Assembly: GCF_003576645.1 (NCBI RefSeq)
Contig: NC_044929.1
Span: 5,977,310 to 6,041,309 of the forward strand
DNA length: 64,000 nt
Source of the DNA: Ipomoea triloba
Taxonomy: Eukaryota; Streptophyta; Magnoliopsida; Solanales; Convolvulaceae
Direction of reading: 5' to 3'
The position numbers were made by a program, and so were the translations under genes. Every line of letters starts with the position of its first letter. The stretch's first letter is position 1. The notes under the pieces were generated by a model. The model did no database searches. It worked only from the letters and a program-made list of their open reading frames with translations, and was not told the DNA's origin. Shown piece after piece: positions 21,900 through 33,522 of the stretch.

Positions 21900-24107
21900 T
21901 AATGAAACTCTTACATCAATAACAAATTGGAAATTTATTACATCATAAAAAAATTAAGAAGTACATTTTTACTACAAATAAGTAATTATATTAAGCCATG
22001 ACCACATACAACTGAGTAATTAAATTTAAGTCGATCACAATTAAGAAATTAAAAGTTTGAGTTTTTAATAATAGAATTTGGTTGACAAAGACTCTTTGTG
22101 CTTCGACAGGTTGAGAAAGTATAGATGAATAGATACTACAATGTAATAGATTAAGTTGTATTTAAAAAAAAATTGAATTTGGTGATCATCCCATTTTATT
22201 TGTATTGCGGTTAAAATTAAGTATGATTGCTAATCACCAAATAAAGCAAAGCATGCATGTGACAATATAATAGTAAAACTATTATTTCCATTATGATTGC
22301 AAGTTAGTCCCATTATTTGGCAAATGTTTTTGGTAGGGAACCTCGAAGCCAGTAGCACAATGTGGAAGTGTGGTTTTATATGATGCTTGCAAAAAGAGTG
22401 CAATCAACCTTAATTCTACTTTTTAATTAGGTAGACCCCTGCAATTTACACTATATATCAATAATAATGTATCAAATACTTTTTTAAGAAAGTGTCAAAT
22501 TTATCTCTAAGTTAGGTAAATATAGTGCAATTTTTATTTTATTTTATTTTTTTGCTGAGAAATATAGTGCAATTGAATTTCCTAAATATTTTTTCTTCCC
22601 GTTAAACAATATAATAAAATGGTGCAATTGAGTTCTAATATTACCTATTAGATAGATTAAAATTGAGTTTTAATATTACCTATTAGATAGATTAAAATTG
22701 TTTTGACGTTGACTAACGTTCTACACATGCTTCTTTTCAATAATTTGGCAGATGTAATGGAGAATTTCAAACAAATTAAAAAAAAAAGTGTCAAACAAAG
22801 ACAATCGTTTATGTTGGGCGGAGGCAATTGGAGGGTTATTAGGTCCAAGTAGTCCAACATCCTCACATCTAAAAGTGTTAAATACTATATGTAAGTATAA
22901 GATATAAAGTTACACATTTGCTACTAACTATAACGTACTTTTGGTGGAGTGGTAAGTGTTTGATCTTAACAATCAGTATCAAAGTAGGTCACGAGTATAT
23001 TAGCTAGGCATCATGATCAAAGCTGACTACTATAGTTATTAACAATTATTAACAATAACTTTGGACATAATAGTAAGAACAACTATATGACTATCTTTAA
23101 GAAAAAAATAATTCAATTATTTTTAAAACATAACAATGAATGTCAATGTCTTCAATTTCTTGAATAAGGAGTCTAGATATGGACTCTATGTCAAAAGTGA
23201 CCAATGAAAAAAAAAAAAAAAAAAAAAAGTGACCAATGACAAGAAGGTTAAGATCTAGATCGTTTTAGAACAATCATGGTTGTTCTAATTCATTTGTCAA
23301 ATTATCAAAAAAAAGTAGTACACGTGAAAACTTAGTCGATCAGCAATAAAATATTTAATATTAGAATTTAATTATACTATTTTATTACTTTATTGAAGAG
23401 TTCATTGGAGGGGTTTTAAAAAAAAATAATTACAGATTAATTTGATAATTTCTTTTAACATTCTCACATTTATGTTGAGGCATCTGGATAATCTCAGTAG
23501 CAAACATATATACATTATGGAATAAATATATATTGATGTTGGCTCATACACATTATTAAGTATATATGTTGGATTGGGTAGTGGTAGGGACACGGATTAA
23601 TGGTAGTAATGAACATTGGCAATTGTGTGGTCAAATATTGAGTGACCAATTTAGTTCTATCCACCTTCACTACATGCGTGCTACCATCTTTTTATTAGTG
23701 GTTTCCACAGTTAAGCAACAATCACACCACAAAATGCACGCTTTCCATTTCTAATTCCTCCTGAATAGTTGGGGTGTTAGATATCCCAAGATTTATTTGT
23801 AATTATTTAATGGACTGCTCTAGAATGAGAATGATATGATGAAATAATATGTATAGAATAGGTTGGTAGGTTGATTCAATGGTAGAGCCTGCATGTGAAG
23901 TCATGAAGCTTTGGAGGGGAGGATTTGGAACCTACTTAATTAGTCGGTGGTGGAGTTAGAAATTTCATTTAGTGGGGACTAAAATGTAATTCGTAACACT
24001 ATAGAAAATAAGGCGAAGGAATCTCATAGATTGATGATTACAAGATTAGGTTTTTCAATTCAATTGGGTTGTCAACATGTATAGCATCAACCGGGGACGA
24101 ATTCAAA
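21900..24107. other. AT-rich intergenic, no gene recognised
   Basis: Contains a poly(A) run at about 23205-23228 and small ORFs without domains. A tRNA-like box pair near 22939-22998 (GGTGGAGTGGTAAG) and another near 23872-23930 may be SINE fragments too decayed to call. Confidence 0.45.
22630..22699. repeat. 35-bp tandem duplication
   Basis: GAGTT(C/T)TAATATTACCTATT with its continuation AGATAGATTAAAATT is present twice, at 22630 and 22665. Confidence 0.85.
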
Positions 24108-24150
24108 GGGGGGGGGGGGGNGGGGGGGGGGGGGGGGGGGGGGGGGGGGG
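24108..24150. repeat. Poly(G) run with an embedded N
   Basis: A homopolymer of over 40 G with an N at 24121. Its true length is not reliable, and it is probably an assembly or sequencing artefact around a shorter G-run. Confidence 0.8.
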
Positions 24151-24169
24151 AATGGGGGCACTTGTAGTA

Positions 24170-24633
24170 CTCCATCTATTTCATTTTATGTGTCTGGTTT
24201 GATTAACGAGACTTGACTGTACAAAAAGTTATTTTTAATTCAATTTTCCACAATATTAAAAGTACTACTCCCTCAGTCCCATTTTATGTGTTTGGTTCGG
24301 TTAACGAGGCTTGACTGAAGTTAGTTTTAATTCAATTTTTCATAATATTAAGTTTAGTATTAATATACAAAATTTATATATTTAGAAACTACACTAAAAG
24401 TACTATTAAACACAAAAAAATTAAATTTAAAAATAAATAAAAAATAATAAAGAAAATAAACAAAGAATAAATAATTAGTTTGACCAATGAATAGTAAGTA
24501 GGACATATAAAATAAGACAGATAACATGAAAATAATTAGTTTGACCAATGAAAATTTAAATTTAAAATTTTTCTAAAAATATTAAAGAAAATTAGTTGGT
24601 TTGACTAATACATAATAAACGGGACAAAGAGAA
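24170..24633. mobile_element. Stowaway-like MITE with a second copy nested inside
   Basis: The outer copy begins CTCCATCTATTTCATTTTAT after TA and ends GGGACAAAGAGAA|TA. It is interrupted near 24266 by an inner copy beginning CTCCCTCAGTCCCATTTTAT. Both share TTGACTG and the TATATATTTAGAAACTAC interior with copies at 14970 and 28180. The right end of the inner copy is degraded (about 24524). Confidence 0.7.
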
Positions 24634-25017
24634 TAGTAACTTCTATATAAAAATGAAATGTATGTATATAGAAATTACTAAATGTTTAATTAGTACCTTA
24701 ATTTCATTTGTTGTTCCTCAAATTAATATCATTGGTCTTTGGATCAAGCTCAACCAACAACACTTAAAGTTAGAAATTTCACCCCGCTCAAGTATATTTT
24801 GCCTCTGTACTTGACTTTTTTTTATAATTTATCATAAATATTGTATTGTAATTTATAATGTATTTTGTATTTGACCCATATTATTTGTGTTTGATATTTT
24901 ATCATACACTTTTGAATTCATTTGAACTTTGTCTCCACTCAGAATTATTATTTTTTGAATCCGTCCCAGCATCAACTATGGTATATATTTTGCCATTTAA
25001 CATCCCAAATTATTATT

Positions 25018-25366
25018 TTTGCCATTTAACATCCCATACTATTATTTTTTGACACTTTTAGTCATTTTCATGACTTTTCCCATTTTTAGTAAGGACATTT
25101 TTATCTATTTATATTTTTCTTTTGTTATTTTTTGGTTACAACTGGTTTAATTGGTTTAGAAATTTAGGTAACTCTAATTTTAAGTAATCATATTTTTCAA
25201 CCAATTTTAAGTAAAGTCATAAATCAATTAAACCGGTTGAAACCGGAAAAATAACAAAAATATATATATATAAAGAGACAAAAATGCCCTTATTAAAAAT
25301 AAGAAAAGTCATGAGAATGACTAAAAATGTCAAAAAAAAAGTCTGGTATGTTAAATGTCAAAAATG
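25018..25366. mobile_element. Foldback element with ~110-bp arms
   Basis: The left arm (CCATTTAACATCCCATAC, TTTTAGTCATTTTCATGACT, TCTTTTGTTATTTTT) is mirrored on the right (AATAACAAAAATA, AGTCATGAGAATGACTAAAA, GGTATGTTAAATG). The target duplication is unclear. Probably a Mutator-type MITE. Confidence 0.6.
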
Positions 25367-25773
25367 ATAAACTGGGACTAAATTTGGAATTGTTATCAAA
25401 GATAAGGAACTTCTGGTTGAATTATATATATTTAGTTGTGATATAATTAACTTGTTATTTTTGTTTTTAATTAATTATTTGTAATTGATTATGGATTGCT
25501 AAAATTTATTTTCTGCCTTAAGCACAAATTTAAATTTTTTTTTTTTTTTTTGAAAACAAGCACAAATTTAATTTCTTCACAAAACAATTATTTTTCCTAT
25601 TGCCTGAGTTTGCCGGAGAATCACTGGATTTGTTTTGGCCAGTGTTTTGGGTTCTGATCATTGTCCATTTGCCGGCAACCGCTGTTGACGGCGGAGGACG
25701 GCGAAAGTTTATCACAAACAAAAATTTTCCGTTGTTTTTCCCTCTTCAATGTCGCTGCTCCTCAAGCTTCAAG

Positions 25774-26680
25774 GGGTTGTTATGCCGTGGACCTGGGTCT
25801 ACATTCACATACACTATACTCTACATTCACAATTTGTAAANGTGGACCTGGGTCTACATTCACATACACTATACTCTACATTCACAATTTGTAAACTCCA
25901 CATTCACACATTACAGGATTATATGTTTAGTAACTATATTATCACTTGTTATGCATTCACACATTCAAAACTCTATATTCACAGGTCATATACTCTACAT
26001 TCACACATTACAGGGTTACAAGTTGCTAGAACTTTTTAACTTACACTATACTCTACATTCACAATTTGTAAACTCCACATTCACACATTACAGGATTATA
26101 TGTTTAGTAACTATATTACCACTGTTATGCATTCACACATTCAAAACTCTATATTCACAGGTCATATACTCTACATTCACACATTACAGGGTTACAAGTT
26201 GCTAGAACTTTTTAACTTACACTATACTCTACATTCACAATTTGTAAACTCCACATTCACACATTACAGGATTATATGTTTAGTAACTATATTACCACTG
26301 TTATGCATTCACACATTCAAAACTCTATATTCACAGGTCCTATATTCCACATTCACACATTACAGGGCTACAAGTTGGTAGAACTTCTTAACTTTATTAC
26401 AGATTCACACATGCATAGCTCTACATTCACGATTTCTATACTCCATATTCACAAATTGAAACCTCCACATTCACACATTTCTGAGCAACTCTACATTCAC
26501 ACAATCATAAATCTACATTCACGATTTCTATACTCTACATTCATACTTTAAAACCTCTACATTCACACATTTTTGGACAACTATATATTCAGCAATATGT
26601 TTACTAATTAAAAAAAAAAAATACATTTTAGACTCAGGTCCACCTTACAAGGTGGATCTGGGTCCACAGCATAATTTGCC
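25774..26680. mobile_element. Microrepeat-filled element A (9-bp target duplication)
   Basis: Termini GGGTTGTTATGCCGTGGAC and the complement of GGCAAATTATGCTGTGGAC are inverse copies. It is flanked by AGCTTCAAG/AGCTTGAAG (25765-25773 and 26681-26689, eight of nine match). The interior is a tandem array with 176-177-bp period (CTCTACATTCACA starts at 25874, 26051 and 26227) built from smaller CTACATTCACA-like units. No real coding sequence; the reported frames follow the repeat. Relatives are at 26893, 26875, 38123 and 45529. Confidence 0.75.
25787..25895. other. Duplicated contig end around a single N
   Basis: The 54 bases before N (25841) and the 54 bases after it are identical, starting GTGGACCTGGGTCTACATTC. 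This is the pattern of two overlapping contig ends joined without merging inside a tandem array. Confidence 0.85.
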
Positions 26681-26874
26681 AGCTTGAAGCGGCACTGTTA
26701 GTTCTCAAGGCAGTTAAGGTTTTAGTTAAGATGAAGAGGATAATGGAGGATTACTTATTTGGGTTGGGTCTGGCCGACCCTTATTTATAAAAAATTCTTT
26801 TTAAATATTGGGCCTGTTTGTTTTGAGTTTGTTTCAGTTTGACTCTCTCATGCAAATTATTAGGTGGATCATAG

Positions 26875-27521
26875 TTCACACATTGTTATGTGGTAAGTTA
26901 TGCTATTGATCCGGACTCACTTACAAGGTGGATCCAAGTTCATGTTCATAATTTTAAAACTCTATGTTCACAATTTTAGAACTCTATATTCACAATTTTA
27001 GATCTCAATATACAAAATTACATTACTCAATATTCACAATTTTTATATAGATTCAAAAATTTTGTTATACTATTAAATATAAAGTTATGAAATTGTGAAT
27101 ATAGAGTTATGAAATTGTGAACATAGAGTTATGTAATTGTGAATATAGAGTTCAATAATTATGAATATAAAGTTCAAAAATTGTGAACATAGAGTTCTAT
27201 AATTATGAACATAGAGTTTTAAAATTATGAACATGTACATGAGTCCATGACATAACAACCGGTGTTATGTGGACTATAAAAAAAGTACATTTTAATATAT
27301 TAAAAGTAAATTATTTGTGTACTGAATATACATTATATAAAATAATATACTTTTAGTACTCAAATAATTTACTTTTCTAATATAAGATACATTTTTAATA
27401 TACTAAAAGTATATTATTTTGTGTACTGAATGCACATTATTGTATTATATACAAAATAATATATTTTATTTATACAAATAATGTACTTTTTATTTATGGT
27501 CCACACAATAATAATAACCTC
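26875..27521. mobile_element. Microrepeat-filled element C, carrying element B
   Basis: The left part TTCACACATTGTTATGTG continues after element B as GACTATAAAAAAAGTACATT. It is mirrored on the right by AATGTACTTTTTATTTATGG, then TCCACACAATAATAATAACC. Both arms are rich in GTACATT/TATTTTGTGTACTGAAT motifs. The ends are approximate because the flanking duplication is imperfect (TGGATCATA/TCTATCATA, seven of nine match). Confidence 0.5.
26893..27262. mobile_element. Microrepeat-filled element B, nested in element C
   Basis: 370 bp with an exact 9-bp duplication TGTTATGTG (26884-26892 and 27263-27271). The left end GTAAGTTATGCTATTGATCC and the right end GTCCATGACATAACAACCGG match the ends of element A. 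Both arms consist of AACTCTATGTTCACAATTT-like units in opposite orientation, so the whole can fold into a long hairpin. Confidence 0.75.
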
Positions 27522-28179
27522 TATCATATTTGGGTCTTTTCTAGTTTATTATCCAATTGAATTTCTTTTAATTCATTATAAAATTATCATTGAACTATGG
27601 GCAATTCTTAAATATTAAACTTGTTTGTTTGAAATTTAATTATATTTAACCAAAGCTCAAGGGTTCGATCCTTATCTTTGGGTATGGAGCCGCCTTAAAT
27701 CTCCAAGCCAGCTGTCCCACCCAATAGAGGTAGGTGCCTACAATTCAACGACAGGAGAAGATTAGTCACTGTGTTTGACAGTGAAAACCCTAGGCTACAT
27801 TGAACTATGATCATAATTTGCTCACAGGATCATTGTTACATTTGAGTTGTGAATATTTTGGAATTGAACTCAAGTTTGACATTTAAAAATAATTATTTAT
27901 AAATTTAGCTACAAAGAAAATGATAGGACTATTCTAGAATGTCGAGATGTGTTTAGTCGATCAACTTAATTAGTTGGTCATGCATGTAAGTAACTGTTTT
28001 ATTACTACTTGTTTGTCTAAGGCCAACAAAAATTCTAAAAGGGAAAAGGTGAGAGGTTGATCGAATAGACTTTTTTTTAAACTTTTTGAAAAGTAAATAC
28101 AATTGAGAGTTTTTGCAACCACTTAAATTTGCCAAAGTTGTTTTCATGCTATTTGTACACATCCCGATAATACACATTA
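27522..28179. other. Intergenic; one SINE-like fragment
   Basis: 27655-27800 holds a B-box-like GGGTTCGATCC and a body (GGAGCCGCC, CCAAGCCAGCTGTCCCACCC) reminiscent of a SINE 3' part, but without an A box or target duplication. No gene is recognised. Confidence 0.35.
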
Positions 28180-28436
28180 CTACCTCCGTCCCAAAATAGA
28201 TGTCTGGTTCGTTTAACGTGGTTTGACTGAAGTAATTTTTAATCCAATTTTTCATATTATTAAGTTTAGAATTAATATATAAAATTTATATATTTAGAAA
28301 CTACATGAAAAGTACTATTAAACACAAAAAATTAAATTTAAAAATAAAAAAAATTACTAAAGAAAATAAACAAAGAAGGAAGAGTTGGTTTGACCAATGA
28401 ATAGTAAATATGACATGTAAAATGGGACAGAGGGAG
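28180..28436. mobile_element. Stowaway-like MITE, best-preserved copy
   Basis: 257 bp from CTACCTCCGTCCCA to TGGGACAGAGGGAG, flanked by TA on both sides (28178-28179 and 28437-28438), the hallmark of Tc1/mariner-derived Stowaway elements. Its interior is shared with the copies at 14970 and 24170. Confidence 0.85.
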
Positions 28437-29254
28437 TACGTATAAAAATAATTTACCTATACATAAAAAATAATATATCTTGTGAAAAAAAATAACGTAA
28501 CATATACATGGTTTACACAAACATGTGGACCATTTTCCACCTAATAAGCATTATATTCACGATTGATACCCTCCTAGTTGCAACACCCTTAGCTTTTACA
28601 CAAATGTACTGATAAAAAATCTTCTCAAATTGGCCTATTAAATTATTCTCTTCCTTTCCATAAATTTTGCCCAACATTTTAAAATGATTATTAAAATATT
28701 ACGAAAAAAAAAATCTTTTATTCCATTATCCATTCAAGAATTAAACAATAATCAATCCTTGAAACGCACTAATTAATTATTTCCCATCACACATGCTCCC
28801 CAAATTATAATTAATTATTTCATGTAGTCATTGCTAAGGGCAAATAAATAAGCAAAACGACAGTAGCTAATTAAGTAGGAGCGGTCACTTTAGGTAGGGT
28901 GTATAGGTTGCACCCACACTAATATACATGCATGCATGCATGGCATAGGAATCACGTGAGCACAGCCTAAAGGTGGCCATCCCATGTTGACACCAGCACC
29001 TTCACACTTGTCCTTCCTTATACACTCATCATCTACTTCACGTGAATACTGGCTAGTTGATCCGATAAGCTAGCGCAGCCATTTTCTTTGTTTTCTTGGC
29101 CCATTGAGGGGGACCTCTACCCCTATATATCTACCTAGCTATATTCATAAATATAGAACATAAAACATAAAACATAGAACACTAGATACAAGGAATAACT
29201 AAAGAAATAAACGAAATTGAATGTATCATTCACTTTACATGCATGGTTGTTATC

Positions 29255-29301
<47 letters not shown>

Positions 29302-30400
29302 TCAAGCAAACATTTAAATCATGTGTATATACAATACAATTGGGATGGACATTTGACTTGATTTCTTGGTTTGGAAGCACAAATGTATGACACCACTTCT
29401 ACCATATAGACTAATATGTGGTAATTAAGGGCAAATCAAGTCAATTTCATATCTCTGTATTCAATTATGACTATGTGAGTGCTAGCAAACTAAATGCACT
29501 AATTTCTTTAAATTGGTCAACTAGTTGAGCTAGGGTGCATACAAAACTTTATTCTTATTTGTCATAAATCAACAAACTAACAGTCTTAGGGAATCTCCAG
29601 ATGAGTTTTTGGAGTTTCTTTTAGCTGATGAAGGAGGAGCCAGATTCAGAAAAGTAAGATAGTACCCACTTGGAGCAAGGGGAGACGCACAAAAAAATTG
29701 ACAATTTTTTCTAATAATTTGTATTTCAAATGCAATTGTAGTTTCTTTCCTTTTATTTTCCTCCATATCATCCAACCTTTGTTCTATAAGTATAAATCTT
29801 GGGTGAGCAACAAGGTGGGAAAAGTTTAGTTTGAATATATATGATGAAATTTGGCCACTTAAAACGATGACTGTTAATACGGAGTACTTTTTAACTTAGA
29901 CCGTCTTATTTACTTTAATTCGCAATCCAACATATATAAAAAAGAATCAATACTAATTAATTAAGATTGAAGAATGATGGCTTTTGTGTTATTAAAGTAA
30001 AAACTTTTGAAGTTTTGTTTAACAATAATTTAATTGTGTTTTTACTCATAGTCAAAACAATGAAATATGTGTATTAAATATCAATAGGGATAAGAATTTA
30101 TTACCAAGTCTAAGATCTTAATCCAATATAATGCTCAATCATTTTTCTGATATTTTTGCTCCCTAGGGAACGATATTTTTTAAAAATATTATAAAATTCT
30201 AAGGACAGGAGACTCAAGCATTATATAACCTTTTAAACATACTATGTTTGATGTACATAAATCAAAATACACTCTATGATTCTACTCATCATAAAGTGTC
30301 AGATGAATTGAAGCTCCCGACATGTGGCCCAATGCATGTCGGCTTAAATTCATTCAAGTTGTTGCAACCAAGAACTTGATATCGACAGTTATGAAGGTGT

Positions 30401-30445
<45 letters not shown>

Positions 30446-32400
30446 TATCTATATATATTACAGCGCACATTAACACCCAACGACGAGACATTCTTTGATG
30501 TGCAACGTACATGACACTTACGTACGTTATATCAGTAGTCTAGATTATCACAATAAAGATAAATTTTATAGAGTTGAATGAAATAGGTTAGTTTAGGGAT
30601 TCAATTGTAGTTTTTTTTAGGATCACTGATTTAATTGTATTATCGTGTGCAGTTTGATAGTTTATTTGACAATATAGAAAGGAAATTATATTATTATATC
30701 ATTCATTCTTTTTTATTGTCGTATATTATTTTTGGACATCATCGTGATATATGACACCATACGAACTTCAATATATGATGTTGAAAAAATTACATCTATT
30801 ATTATAAATAAATAAAATAATGATAATATAATATGAATTGTTAGGCGGAAGTATAAAATGTCAAATTTAGCATTCTACCATGAAATATAGCGTTGTTGTT
30901 ATATATACAAATATACAGAAATAAAATTGTGCATTCACAACTAGCTAATTATACTTATTGGCGTAATTATAAGTGTGAAATTGATACGATCTCGGCAGAT
31001 AAGGGAACATCCCCTTTATCTTAGTGTGTATGCATGGCTAGTACTGATCATAGTGCACGTACGTCGTATATTAAATACTATGCAGGACTATAAATCTAAC
31101 TAGTATGATAAACTATAACTTAATATATATCGCATTCTTTATCTCTGATTCATGAAAATTGAAGTTGAACTATGAAATTTGTTTGGTCCATATCAATATA
31201 TATATCATATTCTTTATATCTCATTCAAGAAAACCAAATGTATGTAAACCATGAAATTTCTTTTTACACATACAAATATATCATATTATTTATATCTAAA
31301 CCGTTAAAGTTGATCCGGACCATGAGCATTATGCCCGCAGCCCGTTATTGGTCCCTATAGAATTTGTAGCACCAAATTATTGTTAAAAGACACACGTGAG
31401 GGAAGGAAAATGCGAAAAGAAAACTCATTGGAAGTCACTGTTGATTGCCCCATTCTTTAATTTGACATGGACAAAAGTGATTGCCCAAGTTACAAATTTT
31501 TGCACATAATAATTTAATTATATGAGGCGATTGCCACGTGGCGTGCCTGGATGACGTTGGGAAATAAAGAATTTTTTTAAGGTTTAATTAATTAAACATT
31601 CCATCTTCAAAAAAAAATTAGTTAAACATTCCAAAAAAATATATAATATATATACATACTACGGCTCTCAATTTTTTAATCATATTTCATTTTAGTTTGG
31701 AATTGAAGAAGTGTGGTATTGGTATACGTAGGTGTGACTAATTTATATGGGTATATATAAAGCCAAAATAACTCTTTTTAATCATTATTTAGGGCAAATT
31801 TTTTTTTTTTTTTTAAACCTATACCTGAACCATGTGTCTTCAAAAATTGAATCTTAAACTAGTTTTACAATCTGATGTTAACTCAAGAATGATGCAAGAG
31901 TGATTTAGCTCTCCCGTGTGATTTACAAGCTATTACACAAGTGTGAGTTTAATCGGTGCACAATCACGAATAGTCACTAGCTGATAGTGGATTTTTTTTT
32001 GTTAATTAACAAAAAAATATGAGGCATAAGGTTAATTACTAAATCCGATCCAAAAACTCATCTCAAACAATGAATTTTAATAACGATTCGAGGTTTTTCT
32101 TTAAATAAAAATTTTGTGTGTATACTAACTAGCATTACCAACCATCATATTTATTTTCACATTAATTAATTAATCATTCATGTAAAGGAATGTTGAAAAC
32201 ACACACAAATTAAATCAAAGTTGAAGAAGCAAACAAGATTAATGTTATTTGTAATTCACAATACCATAAATTATATATGTATAAACCCTAGCTAGAACTC
32301 AAACTAGAACAAACGAAATTGGCATGATCATAACTTGAAACACCCAAAAACAAAAAACAAAACAAAAAAAAAATGAAACTACATAAACAAACTTCACCAT
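28437..32400. other. Intergenic with plant-promoter-like motifs and TA microsatellites
   Basis: No gene could be established. TA repeats lie at 29258-29298 and 30404-30442. Perfect CACGTG cores occur at about 28953, 29039 and 31536 (GCCACGTGGC), and RY-type CATGCATGCATGCATGG near 28929. A TATA-like CCCTATATATC near 29120 has no recognisable ORF downstream. Confidence 0.45.
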
Positions 32401-32536
32401 TTACCTAAGACGACAAAGACAAACCCATGCATATTGATCATGAACAGCAGCAAACACACCATTATTAACACACTGCATGCACCCCCAAACTCCAAACGCA
32501 ACCTCGGATCAGGTAAGCAGGTAGGTAGGTAAGTAG

Positions 32537-32860
32537 TTAGCCATCTCGGACCTGGAAAAGGTTAGGGTTTTTAACGACGATGTCGTACATGTAGATGGAG
32601 TTGAACTTGTTGTAGTCCCTGGGGAGAGAGATTAGGTCAATGGAGGATTGCTTGTGGAACTGGAAGAGGTCAGGGTCACCACTGTAATACCTCTCCCACC
32701 CCAACCCCGTCAGGATTTGCTCCAGACACCGGTACGAGGTTACCACCTGCCCTGTCGGCAAGTACACCAAACACTTCTTCCGGGACGCGGCGCCATGTTC
32801 CGCCGCCGGGTTTTCAACCAACCGGTAAACACCGTTCTTGAACACCCACACACCTGACAT
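32537..32860 (-). CDS. FPF1: FLOWERING PROMOTING FACTOR 1-like protein
   Basis: 107-residue, single-exon small protein. The whole length matches the FPF1/FLP1 family: N-terminal [18 protein letters not shown], then [60 protein letters not shown] and [15 protein letters not shown] at the end. Known members promote the floral transition and alter gibberellin response when overexpressed; the biochemical role is unknown. It has no signal peptide or membrane segment. The variable segment ([11 protein letters not shown], residues 19-29) is slightly Ala-rich. The start is unambiguous because the family begins [10 protein letters not shown]. Symbol by family; paralogue (FPF1 or FLP) not resolved. An inverted repeat array begins about 660 bp upstream. 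Confidence 0.94.
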   Translation of the reverse strand: MSGVWVFKNGVYRLVENPAAEHGAASRKKCLVYLPTGQVVTSYRCLEQILTGLGWERYYSGDPDLFQFHKQSSIDLISLPRDYNKFNSIYMYDIVVKNPNLFQVRDG

Positions 32861-32980
32861 TATTATATTATATGCAATTCAAGAATGTTTTTTTTTTGAA
32901 GTATATATGTTGGGTTTTGTAGTTTAAAAGGGTATTTTTGATTTTGGGTTTGGTGTGAAGGGAAGGAGGGAGGGATTGGG

Positions 32981-32992
32981 GGGTATTTATGT
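32981..32992 (-). promoter_or_regulatory. Probable TATA box of the FPF1-like gene
   Basis: On the minus strand CACATAAATACCCC lies about 125 bp before the FPF1 start codon. It follows a pyrimidine-poor stretch and is the only TATA-like motif at a sensible distance. Confidence 0.45.
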
Positions 32993-33339
32993 GATGGGAG
33001 GGCAGATAAAACAAGGGAAAAATACTCTTTGAAGTGGGATGAAAAAGATGGGTGATGATAGGCTTGTTAGCTTTAGTGTATGTAGAATCTACACCTTGTG
33101 GGATCCCCTTGCTTAAAATATTAAAGTACATGGATTCGATGCTCTCTCTCTGGGTATGATTTAGGGCACACGTACTGTCCAGCCATTTAAGGAAAATATA
33201 CATTTCAAATTAGACTGAATTAGTTTCATCCTACAAAATACAGACGTAATATAATACAATTGTGCAGTAACATGTCAATAATAATAACAATAATAATAAT
33301 AATTAGGTAGAAATCAAAGAAATTTTAAATTATGACATA

Positions 33340-33485
33340 TTTTACAATGTATTACACTTTTATTATAAGTAGCAATCACTTTATTCCTTATTAGTATTAC
33401 ATTTTCTAGTATAAGTATTACATTTCCATCTTGGCCCGACCTATCATCACATGGATAAAGTTATATGAGACGTTTTCACAGAAGA
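33340..33485. repeat. TCTCA / AGTATTACATTT repeat fragment (copy 2)
   Basis: Contains TTAGTATTACATTTTCTAG, AAGTATTACATTTCCATC and a TATATGAGACGTTTTCAC end, as in the copy at 18828. Confidence 0.5.
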
Positions 33486-33522
33486 GTTACTCTTATTTTT
33501 ATAGTGAAATTTAAATAAGGAC

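Noticed and set aside
22935..23005. tRNA-like GGTGGAGTGGTAAG stretch
   Set aside because: No matching acceptor or anticodon stems; too decayed even to call a SINE.
24108..24150. G-quadruplex regulatory element
   Set aside because: A single G homopolymer with an N inside is more likely a sequencing artefact than a designed G4 motif.
28910..29130. Promoter of an unseen gene or microRNA locus
   Set aside because: CACGTG, RY and TATA-like motifs are there, but no ORF and no stable hairpin with a plausible mature strand follows; kept only as context.
32868..33203. 111-codon minus-strand ORF upstream of FPF1
   Set aside because: It covers the FPF1 leader and promoter, has no domain, and its composition is that of non-coding DNA.
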